The notes: generated by a model not told the origin, from the sequence alone. 11,941 bases of DNA from Parcubacteria group bacterium (GCA_016177305.1 JACOVK010000079.1:1-11941), one strand, 5' to 3'; shown: positions 1 to 5,824, counted from the stretch's first letter. Numbers and translations: made by a program.

Positions 1-44
<44 letters not shown>

Positions 45-318
45 AAGATCGCCCTTACAAAATCCTCGCGGATTTTTTAAGGGAGATCCGAATAGACGTT
101 TTGCAACTATATCATTGCTCAAGTTTACCCCGGGCTTTGAACCCTGCGGGTTAGTGGTGTTTACCAATGCTTTGGGAAGCTTTGGTAAACATGAATTGTC
201 AAAGAGATTAAAAATGGCCCCGTAAGGAGGCCACACGACAAGATACATGCGTATATGTTGATATTTCTTCAAGAATATATCCTATCGTGTGTCTCCTATA
301 GATTGGTTACTGCTAACT
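45..318 (-). other. rRNA operon leader, rich in hairpins
   Basis: No protein gene is seen here. It is the transcribed leader between the predicted rrn start site (about 318) and 16S. It can form several local hairpins. At 232-291 there is a closing stem CACACGA/TCGTGTG around an inner AT-rich hairpin. At 216-232 there is GGCCCC-GTAA-GG-A-GGCC. At 159-190 a 9-bp stem GTTTACCAA/TTGGTAAAC is followed inward by one T/T mismatch and GCTT-TGGG-AAGC. At 47-88 an imperfect 17-bp hairpin (GATC, CCCTTA and AAAATCC arms) ends only a few bases before the 16S start. The structures are read by eye from complementarity; their role in processing or antitermination is inferred. Confidence 0.7.
194..207 (-). 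promoter_or_regulatory. boxA antitermination element of the rrn leader
   Basis: The minus strand reads TCTCTTTGACAATT, close to the E. coli rrn boxA core GCTCTTTAACAATT. In E. coli this RNA element binds NusB-S10 and makes RNA polymerase resistant to termination in rRNA operons. A nusB gene lies in the same window, which is consistent. The embedded TTGACA is better explained as part of boxA than as a promoter, because no -10 hexamer lies at proper distance. Confidence 0.65.
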
Positions 319-324
319 ACTTGC

Positions 325-353
325 AGTATATCGCATAGAACCGGGAGTGTCAA
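325..353 (-). promoter_or_regulatory. rRNA operon promoter
   Basis: On the minus strand TTGACA (348-353) is followed after exactly 17 bases by TATACT (325-330). This is a near-consensus housekeeping sigma promoter, as expected for an rRNA operon. The -35 hexamer contains the TGA stop codon of trmD, so no spacer separates the two units. The predicted start is near position 318. Confidence 0.85.
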
Positions 354-1033
354 GCCTTGCCTTGTGGATGTTCTGTGGAGTGTTTTCGCCCTCTTTTGCG
401 CCATTTGGCGATCTCCGCGTGGTTCCCGGAAAGCAGGATTTCCGGCACTTTCAGCTCGGGACCGCCATCCGCCACAAAGGCCTCGGGCCGGGTGTACTGC
501 GGGTACTCGCGGGACGGGTCATCGCTGAATGATTCTTCGCGGCTTGATTCGTCCTTACCTAAAACTCCGGGAATTAAACGGCTGACCGCTTCAACGATGG
601 CCATGGCCGCGAGCTCGCCGCCGTTTAAGACAAAGTCGCCGATTGAAATCTGCTCGTCAATGAATTCCGCAACGCGCTCGTCCACGCCCTCGTACCGGCC
701 CGCGATGAGGATGATTTGGTCGTACCTCGTCAAGGCTTGCGCTTTCTGTTGTGTGAACCGTTCGCCACGGGGGGTCAAGAGAATGGTGCGCGTTGTTTTG
801 TCTGATTGTTTAATGTCTTTGATGGCGCGCACGATCGGCTCAACCATCATGACCATACCCACCCCACCGCCGTACGGCGAATCATCCACGGTGCGGTGCT
901 TATCGCTCGTGTAGTCCCGCAGGTTGTGCATATTGATTTCAACCAGGCCCTTTTTTTGCGCGCGTCCCAAAATTGACTCCTTGAGGTAGGAATCAAAAAT
1001 GTTCGGGAAGATGGTGATGATGTTGAACTGCAT
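350..1033 (-). CDS. trmD: tRNA (guanine-37-N1)-methyltransferase TrmD
   Basis: The 227-residue protein has the usual TrmD length. TrmD methylates N1 of G37 in tRNAs that read CNN-type codons, using S-adenosylmethionine bound in a trefoil knot, and prevents +1 frameshifting. Visible motifs are the N-terminal FNIITIFP strand (3-10), DDSPYGGGVGMVM (50-62), LTPRGERF (86-93), AGRYEGVDER (111-120), the knot segment SIGDFVLNGGELAA (130-143) and PQYTRPE (178-184). At the place of the catalytic Asp of E. coli (motif EDSF) this protein reads EESF (166-169), so a Glu replaces the Asp. No SD precedes the ATG; a hairpin ends 14 bases before it. The gene is in the usual place after khpA, but rimM and rplS are missing. 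Confidence 0.96.
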   Translation of the reverse strand: MQFNIITIFPNIFDSYLKESILGRAQKKGLVEINMHNLRDYTSDKHRTVDDSPYGGGVGMVMMVEPIVRAIKDIKQSDKTTRTILLTPRGERFTQQKAQALTRYDQIILIAGRYEGVDERVAEFIDEQISIGDFVLNGGELAAMAIVEAVSRLIPGVLGKDESSREESFSDDPSREYPQYTRPEAFVADGGPELKVPEILLSGNHAEIAKWRKRGRKHSTEHPQGKA

Positions 1034-1047
1034 GGGGTGCTGTTTGG

Positions 1048-1082
1048 AAAAATCGCCCCGCCGAATCGGTGGGGCGATTTTT
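1048..1082 (-). terminator. Intrinsic-terminator-like hairpin between khpA and trmD
   Basis: A 12-bp perfect stem (AAAAATCGCCCC against GGGGCGATTTTT) continues inward with a G-T pair and CCG/CGG around a three-base loop. On the minus strand the GC-rich stem is followed by a U-rich arm, so it has the form of a terminator. The symmetrical A/T ends would also stop rightward transcription, but no rightward gene is seen here. It lies just after the khpA stop and 14 bases before the trmD start, so it could act as an attenuator or start-site structure for trmD. Confidence 0.7.
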
Positions 1083-1106
1083 TACGTGATGTGGCAATCA
1101 AGCAAT

Positions 1107-1463
1107 CTAGAGTTTGAGATCGTCCACGGCGCTGGTGTCTGCCTCCTCTTCCTGGCGTTCCTGCCGCGGCGCGGCGGACATTTCACCGCGCGGCTTGCGC
1201 GGCGGGCGGGTGGAGCCTTCGGGTTCGTGGATTTTGAGGTTTACGCGGGCGTTGTTCTTGGCGCCGACGACTCGGAGCAGGGTGCGGATCGCGCGCGCCG
1301 TGTTGCCGCTTCTGCCGATGATCTGGCCCATGTCTTCCGGGTGGGTTTTGAGGGTCAAGAGCACCCCCATTTCGTCAACGGTCCGCTCCACTTGAATGTC
1401 GTCCGGGTGGTCCACCAATGACTTGACCACGAAGTCCAGAAATTGCTGGTCTAGTTCTGCCAT
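1107..1463 (-). CDS. khpA: KhpA-like KH-domain RNA-binding protein
   Basis: The 118-residue protein begins with a single KH domain of the KhpA (YlqC) type: an N-terminal helix (FLDFVVKSLVDHP, 8-20), strands around 23-40 and the GXXG loop in IIGRSGNTARAIRTLL (48-63, Gly50-Arg-Ser-Gly53), which contacts single-stranded RNA. KhpA proteins are usually about 75-80 residues. Here a tail of about 38 residues follows, first Pro/Arg-rich and then acidic (RQEEEAD), probably disordered. In other bacteria KhpA pairs with KhpB as a post-transcriptional regulator; no khpB is seen here. The place between rpsP and trmD fits the family. It has its own promoter and a folded leader, and no SD. Confidence 0.9.
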   Translation of the reverse strand: MAELDQQFLDFVVKSLVDHPDDIQVERTVDEMGVLLTLKTHPEDMGQIIGRSGNTARAIRTLLRVVGAKNNARVNLKIHEPEGSTRPPRKPRGEMSAAPRQERQEEEADTSAVDDLKL

Positions 1464-1491
1464 ACTGATTATCTACTTGTAAAACGTGCGC

Positions 1492-1550
1492 GCATGCCGC
1501 CGATGGTGCGCCTGCGGGCTGACGAGGCCCCGCGGTATCGGCGGGAATGC
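1492..1550 (-). other. Inverted repeat in the khpA mRNA leader
   Basis: The arms CCGCCGAT (1497-1504) and ATCGGCGG (1537-1544) are perfectly complementary, and outer GCAT/ATGC arms (1492-1495, 1547-1550) extend the stem with a small bulge. The GC-rich inner part can pair further (GCGGG with CCCGC). The predicted khpA transcript starts about six bases before this structure. It lacks a following T-run, so it is not an ordinary terminator. It may stabilise the mRNA or serve as a protein or ligand binding leader; no known riboswitch is recognised. Confidence 0.55.
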
Positions 1551-1562
1551 GGGCTCATTCGG

Positions 1563-1590
1563 AGTATACCATATTTTCGTCCCCAGTCAA
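1563..1590 (-). promoter_or_regulatory. khpA-trmD promoter
   Basis: The minus strand has TTGACT (1585-1590), a 16-base spacer and TATACT (1563-1568). The -10 is preceded by TGG, giving an extended -10 (TGnTATACT). It lies between the rpsP hairpin and khpA, so khpA and trmD can be expressed independently of rpsP. The predicted start near 1556 leaves a leader of about 93 bases. Confidence 0.75.
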
Positions 1591-1613
1591 TCAGCGCGAG
1601 GCCTGGGCATAAC

Positions 1614-1690
1614 TAAAACACCCCCGCCGAGACCACCCACTCGTCCGCTCTGCGGACTCGCGGGAACCCGGATTTGGCGGGGGTGTTTTA
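1614..1690 (-). terminator. Long hairpin after rpsP, probable terminator
   Basis: Two perfectly complementary 15-base arms, TAAAACACCCCCGCC (1614-1628) and GGCGGGGGTGTTTTA (1676-1690), enclose 47 bases that contain a second hairpin (GTCCGC-TCT-GCGGAC). The stop codon of rpsP (TAA, 1688-1690) is part of the stem. On the minus strand the stem ends in TTTTAGTT, a short U-tract, so termination is plausible but perhaps incomplete. The enclosed stretch is unusually long for a terminator loop. Confidence 0.65.
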
Positions 1691-2023
1691 TGCTGTGGGT
1701 TTTTCGGTTCCTTGGGGGGCTGCTTTTGGCCGCGCTCTTGGTTCTTTTTTGTTTTTTGGCTTCCAGGCCTGGATTTTTTTGCCTTCCACAACGCCCTGGC
1801 TCACCAAAAGATTGTGCACGGTTGCCGAAGGCTTTGCTCCAACAGACATCCAGTACTTGATGCGGTCCGCCTTGAGGTTTACCGTTTTCGGGGTTGCGAC
1901 CGGATCGTAGTTGCCCAGAATTTCGTTGTGCTTGCCGTACAAATCCCGGCTTGATTCGGAAATCACCACCCGGTAAGAAGGACGGTTCTTTTTGCCGATG
2001 CGCTGTAATCGGATTGCTAACAT
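1688..2023 (-). CDS. rpsP: 30S ribosomal protein S16
   Basis: The 111-residue protein is S16, a component of the 30S subunit needed for its assembly. The N-terminus has the family signature (MLAIRLQRIGKKNRPSYRVV, 1-20) and ISESSRDLYGK, then LGNYDPVATP (36-45), ADRIKYWMSVGAKPSATVHNLL (52-73). A Lys/Pro-rich tail (about 84-111) goes beyond the conserved core, which is common in S16. The promoter lies so close that the ATG falls at the predicted transcription start, suggesting a leaderless mRNA. The gene sits between smc and khpA as in the conserved cluster, but ffh is missing. Confidence 0.95.
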   Translation of the reverse strand: MLAIRLQRIGKKNRPSYRVVISESSRDLYGKHNEILGNYDPVATPKTVNLKADRIKYWMSVGAKPSATVHNLLVSQGVVEGKKIQAWKPKNKKEPRARPKAAPQGTEKPTA

Positions 2024-2029
2024 ACAAAG

Positions 2030-2058
2030 ATACTATACGAAAACAGAGATACTGTCAA
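2030..2058 (-). promoter_or_regulatory. rpsP promoter, predicted to give a leaderless mRNA
   Basis: On the minus strand TTGACA (2053-2058) is followed after 17 bases by TAGTAT (2030-2035); an alternative -10, TATAGT (2032-2037), has a 15-base spacer. Only CTTTGT separates TAGTAT from the ATG of rpsP, so transcription should start at or within two bases of the start codon. The -35 hexamer contains the TGA stop of smc. Confidence 0.75.
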
Positions 2059-4283
2059 GCAATGCCCGCAACCGCTTTTTCAAGGTCCACGCTCAAGAGC
2101 TTGCTCACCCCGTTTTCGCCCATGGTCACGCCGTAGAGTATGTTGGATTGCTCCATAGTAGCCCGGTTGTGCGTAATGGCGATACACTGGGTGTTGTGGG
2201 CGAGTTTGGCCAGAATCTGCGCGAAGCGCTCACTGTTTGCTTCATCAAGCGCGGCATCTACCTCATCAAGCACCACGAATGGAGCGGGGTTGGCGCGGAT
2301 GATGGCGCAGATTAAGGCAATGGAAGTGAGCGCGCGCTCGCCGCCCGAGAGCATGCTGATTGAAGCGACTTTTTTTCCAGGAGGAGACGCCTTAATTTCA
2401 ATTCCAGTCTTTATATTTCTCGCGAGGCTTTCCTGTTCTTTTTTGGTAAGCCCGGCAACCACGTCTTCGTTTAAGGTTTCCAGCTCGCTCTGGCGATAGA
2501 GCACCAAGCTCGCGTTGCCGCCCGAAAATAAGATTTTAAAGTATTCGCCGAACCCCTTTTCTATTTGTTGGAACGCACGGTTAAACTGGCTCGCGATGGT
2601 TGCATCCAGCTCCACGAGCGCGCGCTTGGTTTTTTCCAGGGCGCTTTCCAGATCAAGAAGCTGTGATGAGAGGAAGTCGTGCCGCTGCTTCGCTTCCTCG
2701 TACTCGCTCTCCGCGTGCTCGTCCATTCCGCCGATCATTTCCAGCTCCTGCTTTATGCCCGCGATTTTTTCCCAGCTTGCTCCCGTCGGTGCGCGTCCTC
2801 CCGGATGGTAGTTTTTGATTGCCGCATGCAAGGCACCCGCGGCCTCCCGGTTGAGCTCCTCGCCCACATCCTGCTTGCGGGTTTCAACTTTCGCGATTTC
2901 AACGTCCAGCTGGTTTTTTTCGGTTATCATCTGGTTCATCTCGCGCTGGAGCTCCTGATACTTCCGCTGGGTTTCAAACACATTCGTGGTTGCTTTGGAT
3001 TCGGCGTGGCGCAGCTTATCCACGAGGTTCTGTTTTTCTTGGACATCCTTTTCGGCTCGTTCCAGTTCCTGTTTGAGGCTTGCAATAATTTTCCCAAGCT
3101 CCGCAATTTTTCCTCCAGTCCTCCTGGCAGGGGGCTGCTTTTCGTTCAAAATGGCCAAGAGGTCGGCGTGCAGTTTTTTGGCTTTTGGCTTGAGGCTCCT
3201 AAACGCATCCAGGGTTTCCGCTTTTTCCATGTCCACAAGCAGGTCAATCTGCGAGCGCACTACCGCTGCCAGCTTTTCCGCATCAAGTGCAGTGGGATGC
3301 GTTTTTTCAACTTCTTCAAGTACGGCAAGTTCCCGGGTTACGCCGGCAAGCAAGCCCCCAAGTTCGTTCTTTTTTGCGAGTGATTGGTGGTACCCGGACT
3401 GGATTCGGTCGTAGCCGCCGATCTGGGCGGCTTTTTGCTCCAATTCCTGCTTGGCCAGCGCGTTCTGAAGTTCGGAAAGCTTTTTAGTGAGCGAGAGGTG
3501 GCTTTTTCCGACGCGCTTTCTCTTGTCCAAAAGTGTTTGCAGTTTTTCCGTTATGCCGTGCCAGAGCGACCCGAAGTGTTCAAGCTGGAGCTTTTGGAGT
3601 TCTTTGGTGAGGATGGAGCGCTTTTCGCGTTTCTCTATCTGCTGCTCAAGCATTTTGAGCCGGGGTGAGATCTCGCGGATGAGGCTTTTTATCTGCCCGA
3701 TGTTTTCTTCGGTTGTCTTGAGTTTCGCTTTCGCCGCATCGCGTTTGATTTGGAACTGCTTGACCCCAGTCGCCTCATCAAAAAAATTTTTGCGCTCAAA
3801 AGGCGAAGCCGAGAGAATGGCGTCGGTTGCGCCCTGGCCGATGACGCTGTATGAGCGCCCGCCGAAGTTGGCTTGCGCGAGCAGAAGCTGGATGTCAGAG
3901 AGGCGCACGCGCCTTCCGTTGATGCGGTATTCGCTTGAGCCGTCTCGGTACACGCGCCGCTTGATGGCGATTTTTTCGTATTCAATGTCGGTTTTTTTGT
4001 CCTCGTTGTTCAAATAGAGCGCCACTTCGGCGAACCCGAGGCGCGCCAAAGAAGCGGATCCGGAAAAAATCACGTCCTCGGCCCGCTTGCCGCGCAGGAG
4101 TTTGAGGCTCTGCTCGCCCAGCACCCAGCGCACCGCGTCCGCGGTGTTGGATTTTCCGCTTCCGTTCGGGCCCACGATGGCCGCGATTCCCGGGTTGGCG
4201 CCGCGGGCAGCCGCCGGGAATTCCATAGTCGTCTTGTGCGCGAACGATTTAAAGCCTTGGAGTTCCAGTTTCTCTAAGTACAT
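2055..4283 (-). CDS. smc: SMC-family chromosome segregation ATPase, short form without a recognisable hinge
   Basis: The 742-residue protein has both halves of an SMC ATPase head. The N-terminal half has MYLEKLELQGFKSFA (1-15), Walker A GPNGSGKSN (38-46) and the Q-loop in VIGQGATD (147-154). The C-terminal half has the signature LSGGERALTS (645-654), Walker B VVLDEVDAALDEAN (670-683) and the H-loop ITHNR (703-707). Bacterial SMC proteins are usually about 1150-1200 residues with a globular hinge. Here the coiled coils (about 180-325 and 395-580) are joined by only about 65 residues with no hinge motifs, including a Pro/Arg-rich KQPPARRTGG turn. The start at MYLEKL was chosen because a longer reading frame (ATG at 4409) runs into rnc and begins with an Arg-rich stretch foreign to the family. 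It begins 34 bases after rnc. No scpA or scpB is seen. Confidence 0.9.
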   Translation of the reverse strand: MYLEKLELQGFKSFAHKTTMEFPAAARGANPGIAAIVGPNGSGKSNTADAVRWVLGEQSLKLLRGKRAEDVIFSGSASLARLGFAEVALYLNNEDKKTDIEYEKIAIKRRVYRDGSSEYRINGRRVRLSDIQLLLAQANFGGRSYSVIGQGATDAILSASPFERKNFFDEATGVKQFQIKRDAAKAKLKTTEENIGQIKSLIREISPRLKMLEQQIEKREKRSILTKELQKLQLEHFGSLWHGITEKLQTLLDKRKRVGKSHLSLTKKLSELQNALAKQELEQKAAQIGGYDRIQSGYHQSLAKKNELGGLLAGVTRELAVLEEVEKTHPTALDAEKLAAVVRSQIDLLVDMEKAETLDAFRSLKPKAKKLHADLLAILNEKQPPARRTGGKIAELGKIIASLKQELERAEKDVQEKQNLVDKLRHAESKATTNVFETQRKYQELQREMNQMITEKNQLDVEIAKVETRKQDVGEELNREAAGALHAAIKNYHPGGRAPTGASWEKIAGIKQELEMIGGMDEHAESEYEEAKQRHDFLSSQLLDLESALEKTKRALVELDATIASQFNRAFQQIEKGFGEYFKILFSGGNASLVLYRQSELETLNEDVVAGLTKKEQESLARNIKTGIEIKASPPGKKVASISMLSGGERALTSIALICAIIRANPAPFVVLDEVDAALDEANSERFAQILAKLAHNTQCIAITHNRATMEQSNILYGVTMGENGVSKLLSVDLEKAVAGIA

Positions 4284-4317
4284 GCGATGTTTTGTTTTTG
4301 GAGCGTTTTTGCGGAGA

Positions 4318-5007
4318 TCACCAGCTTTTCGCTTCCAGCGCCGCCGCCGCCGCCGCGGTTTCGGCCTCTTGTTTTGAGGTTCCAACTCCCTGCGCCACCT
4401 CGGCGTCACCGAGCCGGACCGCGACCGTAAAATGCTTGTTGTGGTCCGGCCCGCTCTCGCTCACCACGTGGTAGGTTGGGGTGAGGGAGAGCCGTTCCTG
4501 CGCCGCTTCCTGGAACGCGGTTTTTGGGTCGCGGTAGAGCTTGTGTTCAAGGATGTGCGCGAGCTTTGCGATGATCCATTGCTTGATGAAGCCTGCCGCC
4601 GCTTCGTAGCCCCGGTCAAGGTAGATGGCGCCGATCAGGGCCTCCATGGCGTTTGCCAGAATGTAGTTGCGGGCCTTTGAGTTGCTGTCGCGGCTCTCGC
4701 CCTTGGAGAGGTAGAGGTACCCCTCTAATCCGGCTTCCTGCGAGACCGCGGCGAGCGTGGCCGCATTCACGAGCGACGCCCGCCAGTTGGTGAGTTCGCC
4801 CTCGGGGTTCGGGTAGTGCTGGTACAGGTATTCGGTTACGGCCAATTCCAACACCGCGTCCCCGAGGAATTCAAGGCGCTCGTTGTGCGGGAGCTCAAAC
4901 GACGGGTTTTCATTCAAGTATGACCGGTGAACCAAAGCCTGTTGCAAGAGTTGGGAGTTTGTAAAAGTGATGCCTATGGCGTTTTCTAATGCGGAAACGT
5001 CTTGCAT
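4318..5007 (-). CDS. rnc: Ribonuclease III
   Basis: The 229-residue enzyme has normal RNase III length. It cuts double-stranded RNA, including the stems of the rRNA precursor. The catalytic domain has HRSYLNEN (27-34), the signature HNERLEFLGDAVLEL (41-55; Glu43 and Asp50 correspond to E. coli Glu38 and Asp45) and ILANAMEALIGAIYLDRG (116-133; Glu122 corresponds to Glu117). The residue matching E. coli Asp114 is Asn119. A double-stranded RNA-binding domain follows (about 160-227), with DPKTAFQE, PTYHVV and TSKQEAETAAAAAALE. No SD precedes the ATG, which comes 14 bases after the nusB stop. The order nusB-rnc-smc points to co-transcription. Confidence 0.96.
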   Translation of the reverse strand: MQDVSALENAIGITFTNSQLLQQALVHRSYLNENPSFELPHNERLEFLGDAVLELAVTEYLYQHYPNPEGELTNWRASLVNAATLAAVSQEAGLEGYLYLSKGESRDSNSKARNYILANAMEALIGAIYLDRGYEAAAGFIKQWIIAKLAHILEHKLYRDPKTAFQEAAQERLSLTPTYHVVSESGPDHNKHFTVAVRLGDAEVAQGVGTSKQEAETAAAAAALEAKSW

Positions 5008-5021
5008 ATAGGGATGCGCGG

Positions 5022-5495
5022 TTACTCGTTATCTTTTTTGGTAGGCACGTGCGTGTCGTTCGCCACCTTGGGGTGGTTCTGGGCCACCATGTCTTTGTAG
5101 ATGGAACCCAAGACGCCGTTTGTGAACTTGCCGCTCGCGGCTCCGCCGAACGATTTGGCGAGCTCAATGGCCTCGTTAATGGCTACCTTAGGGGGGATGG
5201 AAGCGTCAATCGTCAGCTCGTAGATGCCGATGCGCAACACGTTTCGGTCCACGACCGTAATCTGGTCCAATGGCCACTCCGGCGCGTAGCCCTCAATGGT
5301 TTCGTCAATTTGGGGCCTGTTCCGCTCCACCCCTGCCGCGAGCGCGCGCACAAAATCCTGGTCCGCGAGGCCCGGCGCAAGATTAACCAAGTTCCTTTCC
5401 ATTATCCGCGACAGCGCTGAATTTTGCGTGCCATGAAAATCCCATTCGTACAGGCTTTGCATGGCAATGGTGCGCGCAAGGTGTCGGTTGGACAT
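5022..5495 (-). CDS. nusB: Transcription antitermination factor NusB
   Basis: The 157-residue helical protein matches NusB. Family features are NRHLARTIAMQSLYEWDF (3-20), the PLDQITVVDRNVLRIGIYEL stretch (75-94), IPPKVAINEAIELAKSFGG (100-118) and SGKFTNGVLGSIYKD (121-135). NusB with ribosomal protein S10 binds boxA in rRNA leaders and supports antitermination; a boxA-like element is present at 194-207. The last 20 or so residues are a charged, probably loose tail. It starts 8 bases after the rpmF stop, without an SD, so it is likely translated from the rpmF transcript. Confidence 0.95.
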   Translation of the reverse strand: MSNRHLARTIAMQSLYEWDFHGTQNSALSRIMERNLVNLAPGLADQDFVRALAAGVERNRPQIDETIEGYAPEWPLDQITVVDRNVLRIGIYELTIDASIPPKVAINEAIELAKSFGGAASGKFTNGVLGSIYKDMVAQNHPKVANDTHVPTKKDNE

Positions 5496-5503
5496 ATCAA
5501 GGC

Positions 5504-5686
5504 TTATGCAACTTCTTTTTTTGCCTTGGCGGCTTTCTGGTACTCACTGCAGTTCGGGCAGAGACGGTGCGGCAGCACTGCGGCGCCGCAGCCTGCGCAC
5601 GCCGAAAGTTTTGCCGGCTTGAGCGCGTGGTGGGAAGCCCTTCGCCTGCCGTGGGAGCTGGTTCTTCGTTTGGGAGGTACTGACAT
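5504..5686 (-). CDS. rpmF: 50S ribosomal protein L32
   Basis: The 60-residue protein starts MSVPPKRRTSSHGRRRASHH, the typical L32 N-terminus, and has the zinc-binding pairs CAGC (30-33) and CPNC (43-46). It ends in a Lys/Ala-rich tail. A longer frame in the same register (from 5743) was rejected, because L32 begins with M-(A/S)-VPKR-like sequence and the promoter lies between the two starts. It is the first gene of the leftward rpmF-nusB-rnc-smc unit, divergent from dnaA. This is L32 and not L34 (rpmH), the usual ribosomal neighbour of dnaA. Confidence 0.93.
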   Translation of the reverse strand: MSVPPKRRTSSHGRRRASHHALKPAKLSACAGCGAAVLPHRLCPNCSEYQKAAKAKKEVA

Positions 5687-5695
5687 AGTATGGCT

Positions 5696-5724
5696 AGTAT
5701 AGTGAATTCTTTTCCTTTTTGCAA
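5696..5724 (-). promoter_or_regulatory. rpmF operon promoter
   Basis: The minus strand has TTGCAA (5719-5724), a 17-base spacer and TATACT (5696-5701). Only nine bases separate TATACT from the rpmF ATG, so the mRNA should have a leader of about three bases. The AT-rich spacer (AAAGGAAAAGAATTCAC) fits a promoter. Confidence 0.65.
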
Positions 5725-5767
5725 GTATCCCCAAGCTACGCACAGCTTGTACACGAGTTATGGTTAT

Positions 5768-5795
5768 TTTACACGCTGGTAATATGTGATATAGT
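5768..5795 (+). promoter_or_regulatory. dnaA promoter
   Basis: TTTACA (5768-5773), a 16-base spacer and TATAGT (5790-5795) form a good promoter facing dnaA. The predicted start is near 5802, giving a leader of about 23 bases that contains the 10-bp palindrome CCGTTAACGG (5804-5813) but no SD. The region 5687-5824 is divergent and AT-rich. I found no clear cluster of DnaA boxes in it, so it is not called an origin. Confidence 0.6.
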
Positions 5796-5824
5796 AGGAA
5801 TCGCCGTTAACGGATGCTACTCTT

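Noticed and set aside
197..202. Second TTGACA in the rRNA leader as a possible P2 promoter
   Set aside because: No -10-like hexamer lies 16-18 bases further, and the surrounding TCTCTTTGACAATT fits boxA better.
847..1101. Alternative leftward and rightward frames over trmD, smc, dnaA and valS
   Set aside because: They are shadow frames of well-recognised genes with Arg/Ser/Pro-biased translations and no start signals.
1614..1690. Integron attC-like recombination site
   Set aside because: The long inverted repeat lacks the RYYYAAC/GTTRRRY core sites, and the rpsP stop codon lies inside it; a transcription hairpin is simpler.
4284..4409. Longer SMC N-terminus from the ATG at 4409
   Set aside because: It would overlap the 3' end of rnc and add an Arg-rich sequence not seen in SMC proteins, which begin at the MYLEKLEL strand.
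5687..5824. oriC with DnaA boxes next to dnaA
   Set aside because: Only degenerate matches are present (best GTATCCCCA, two mismatches to TTATCCACA). There is no cluster, so an origin is not supported from the window alone.
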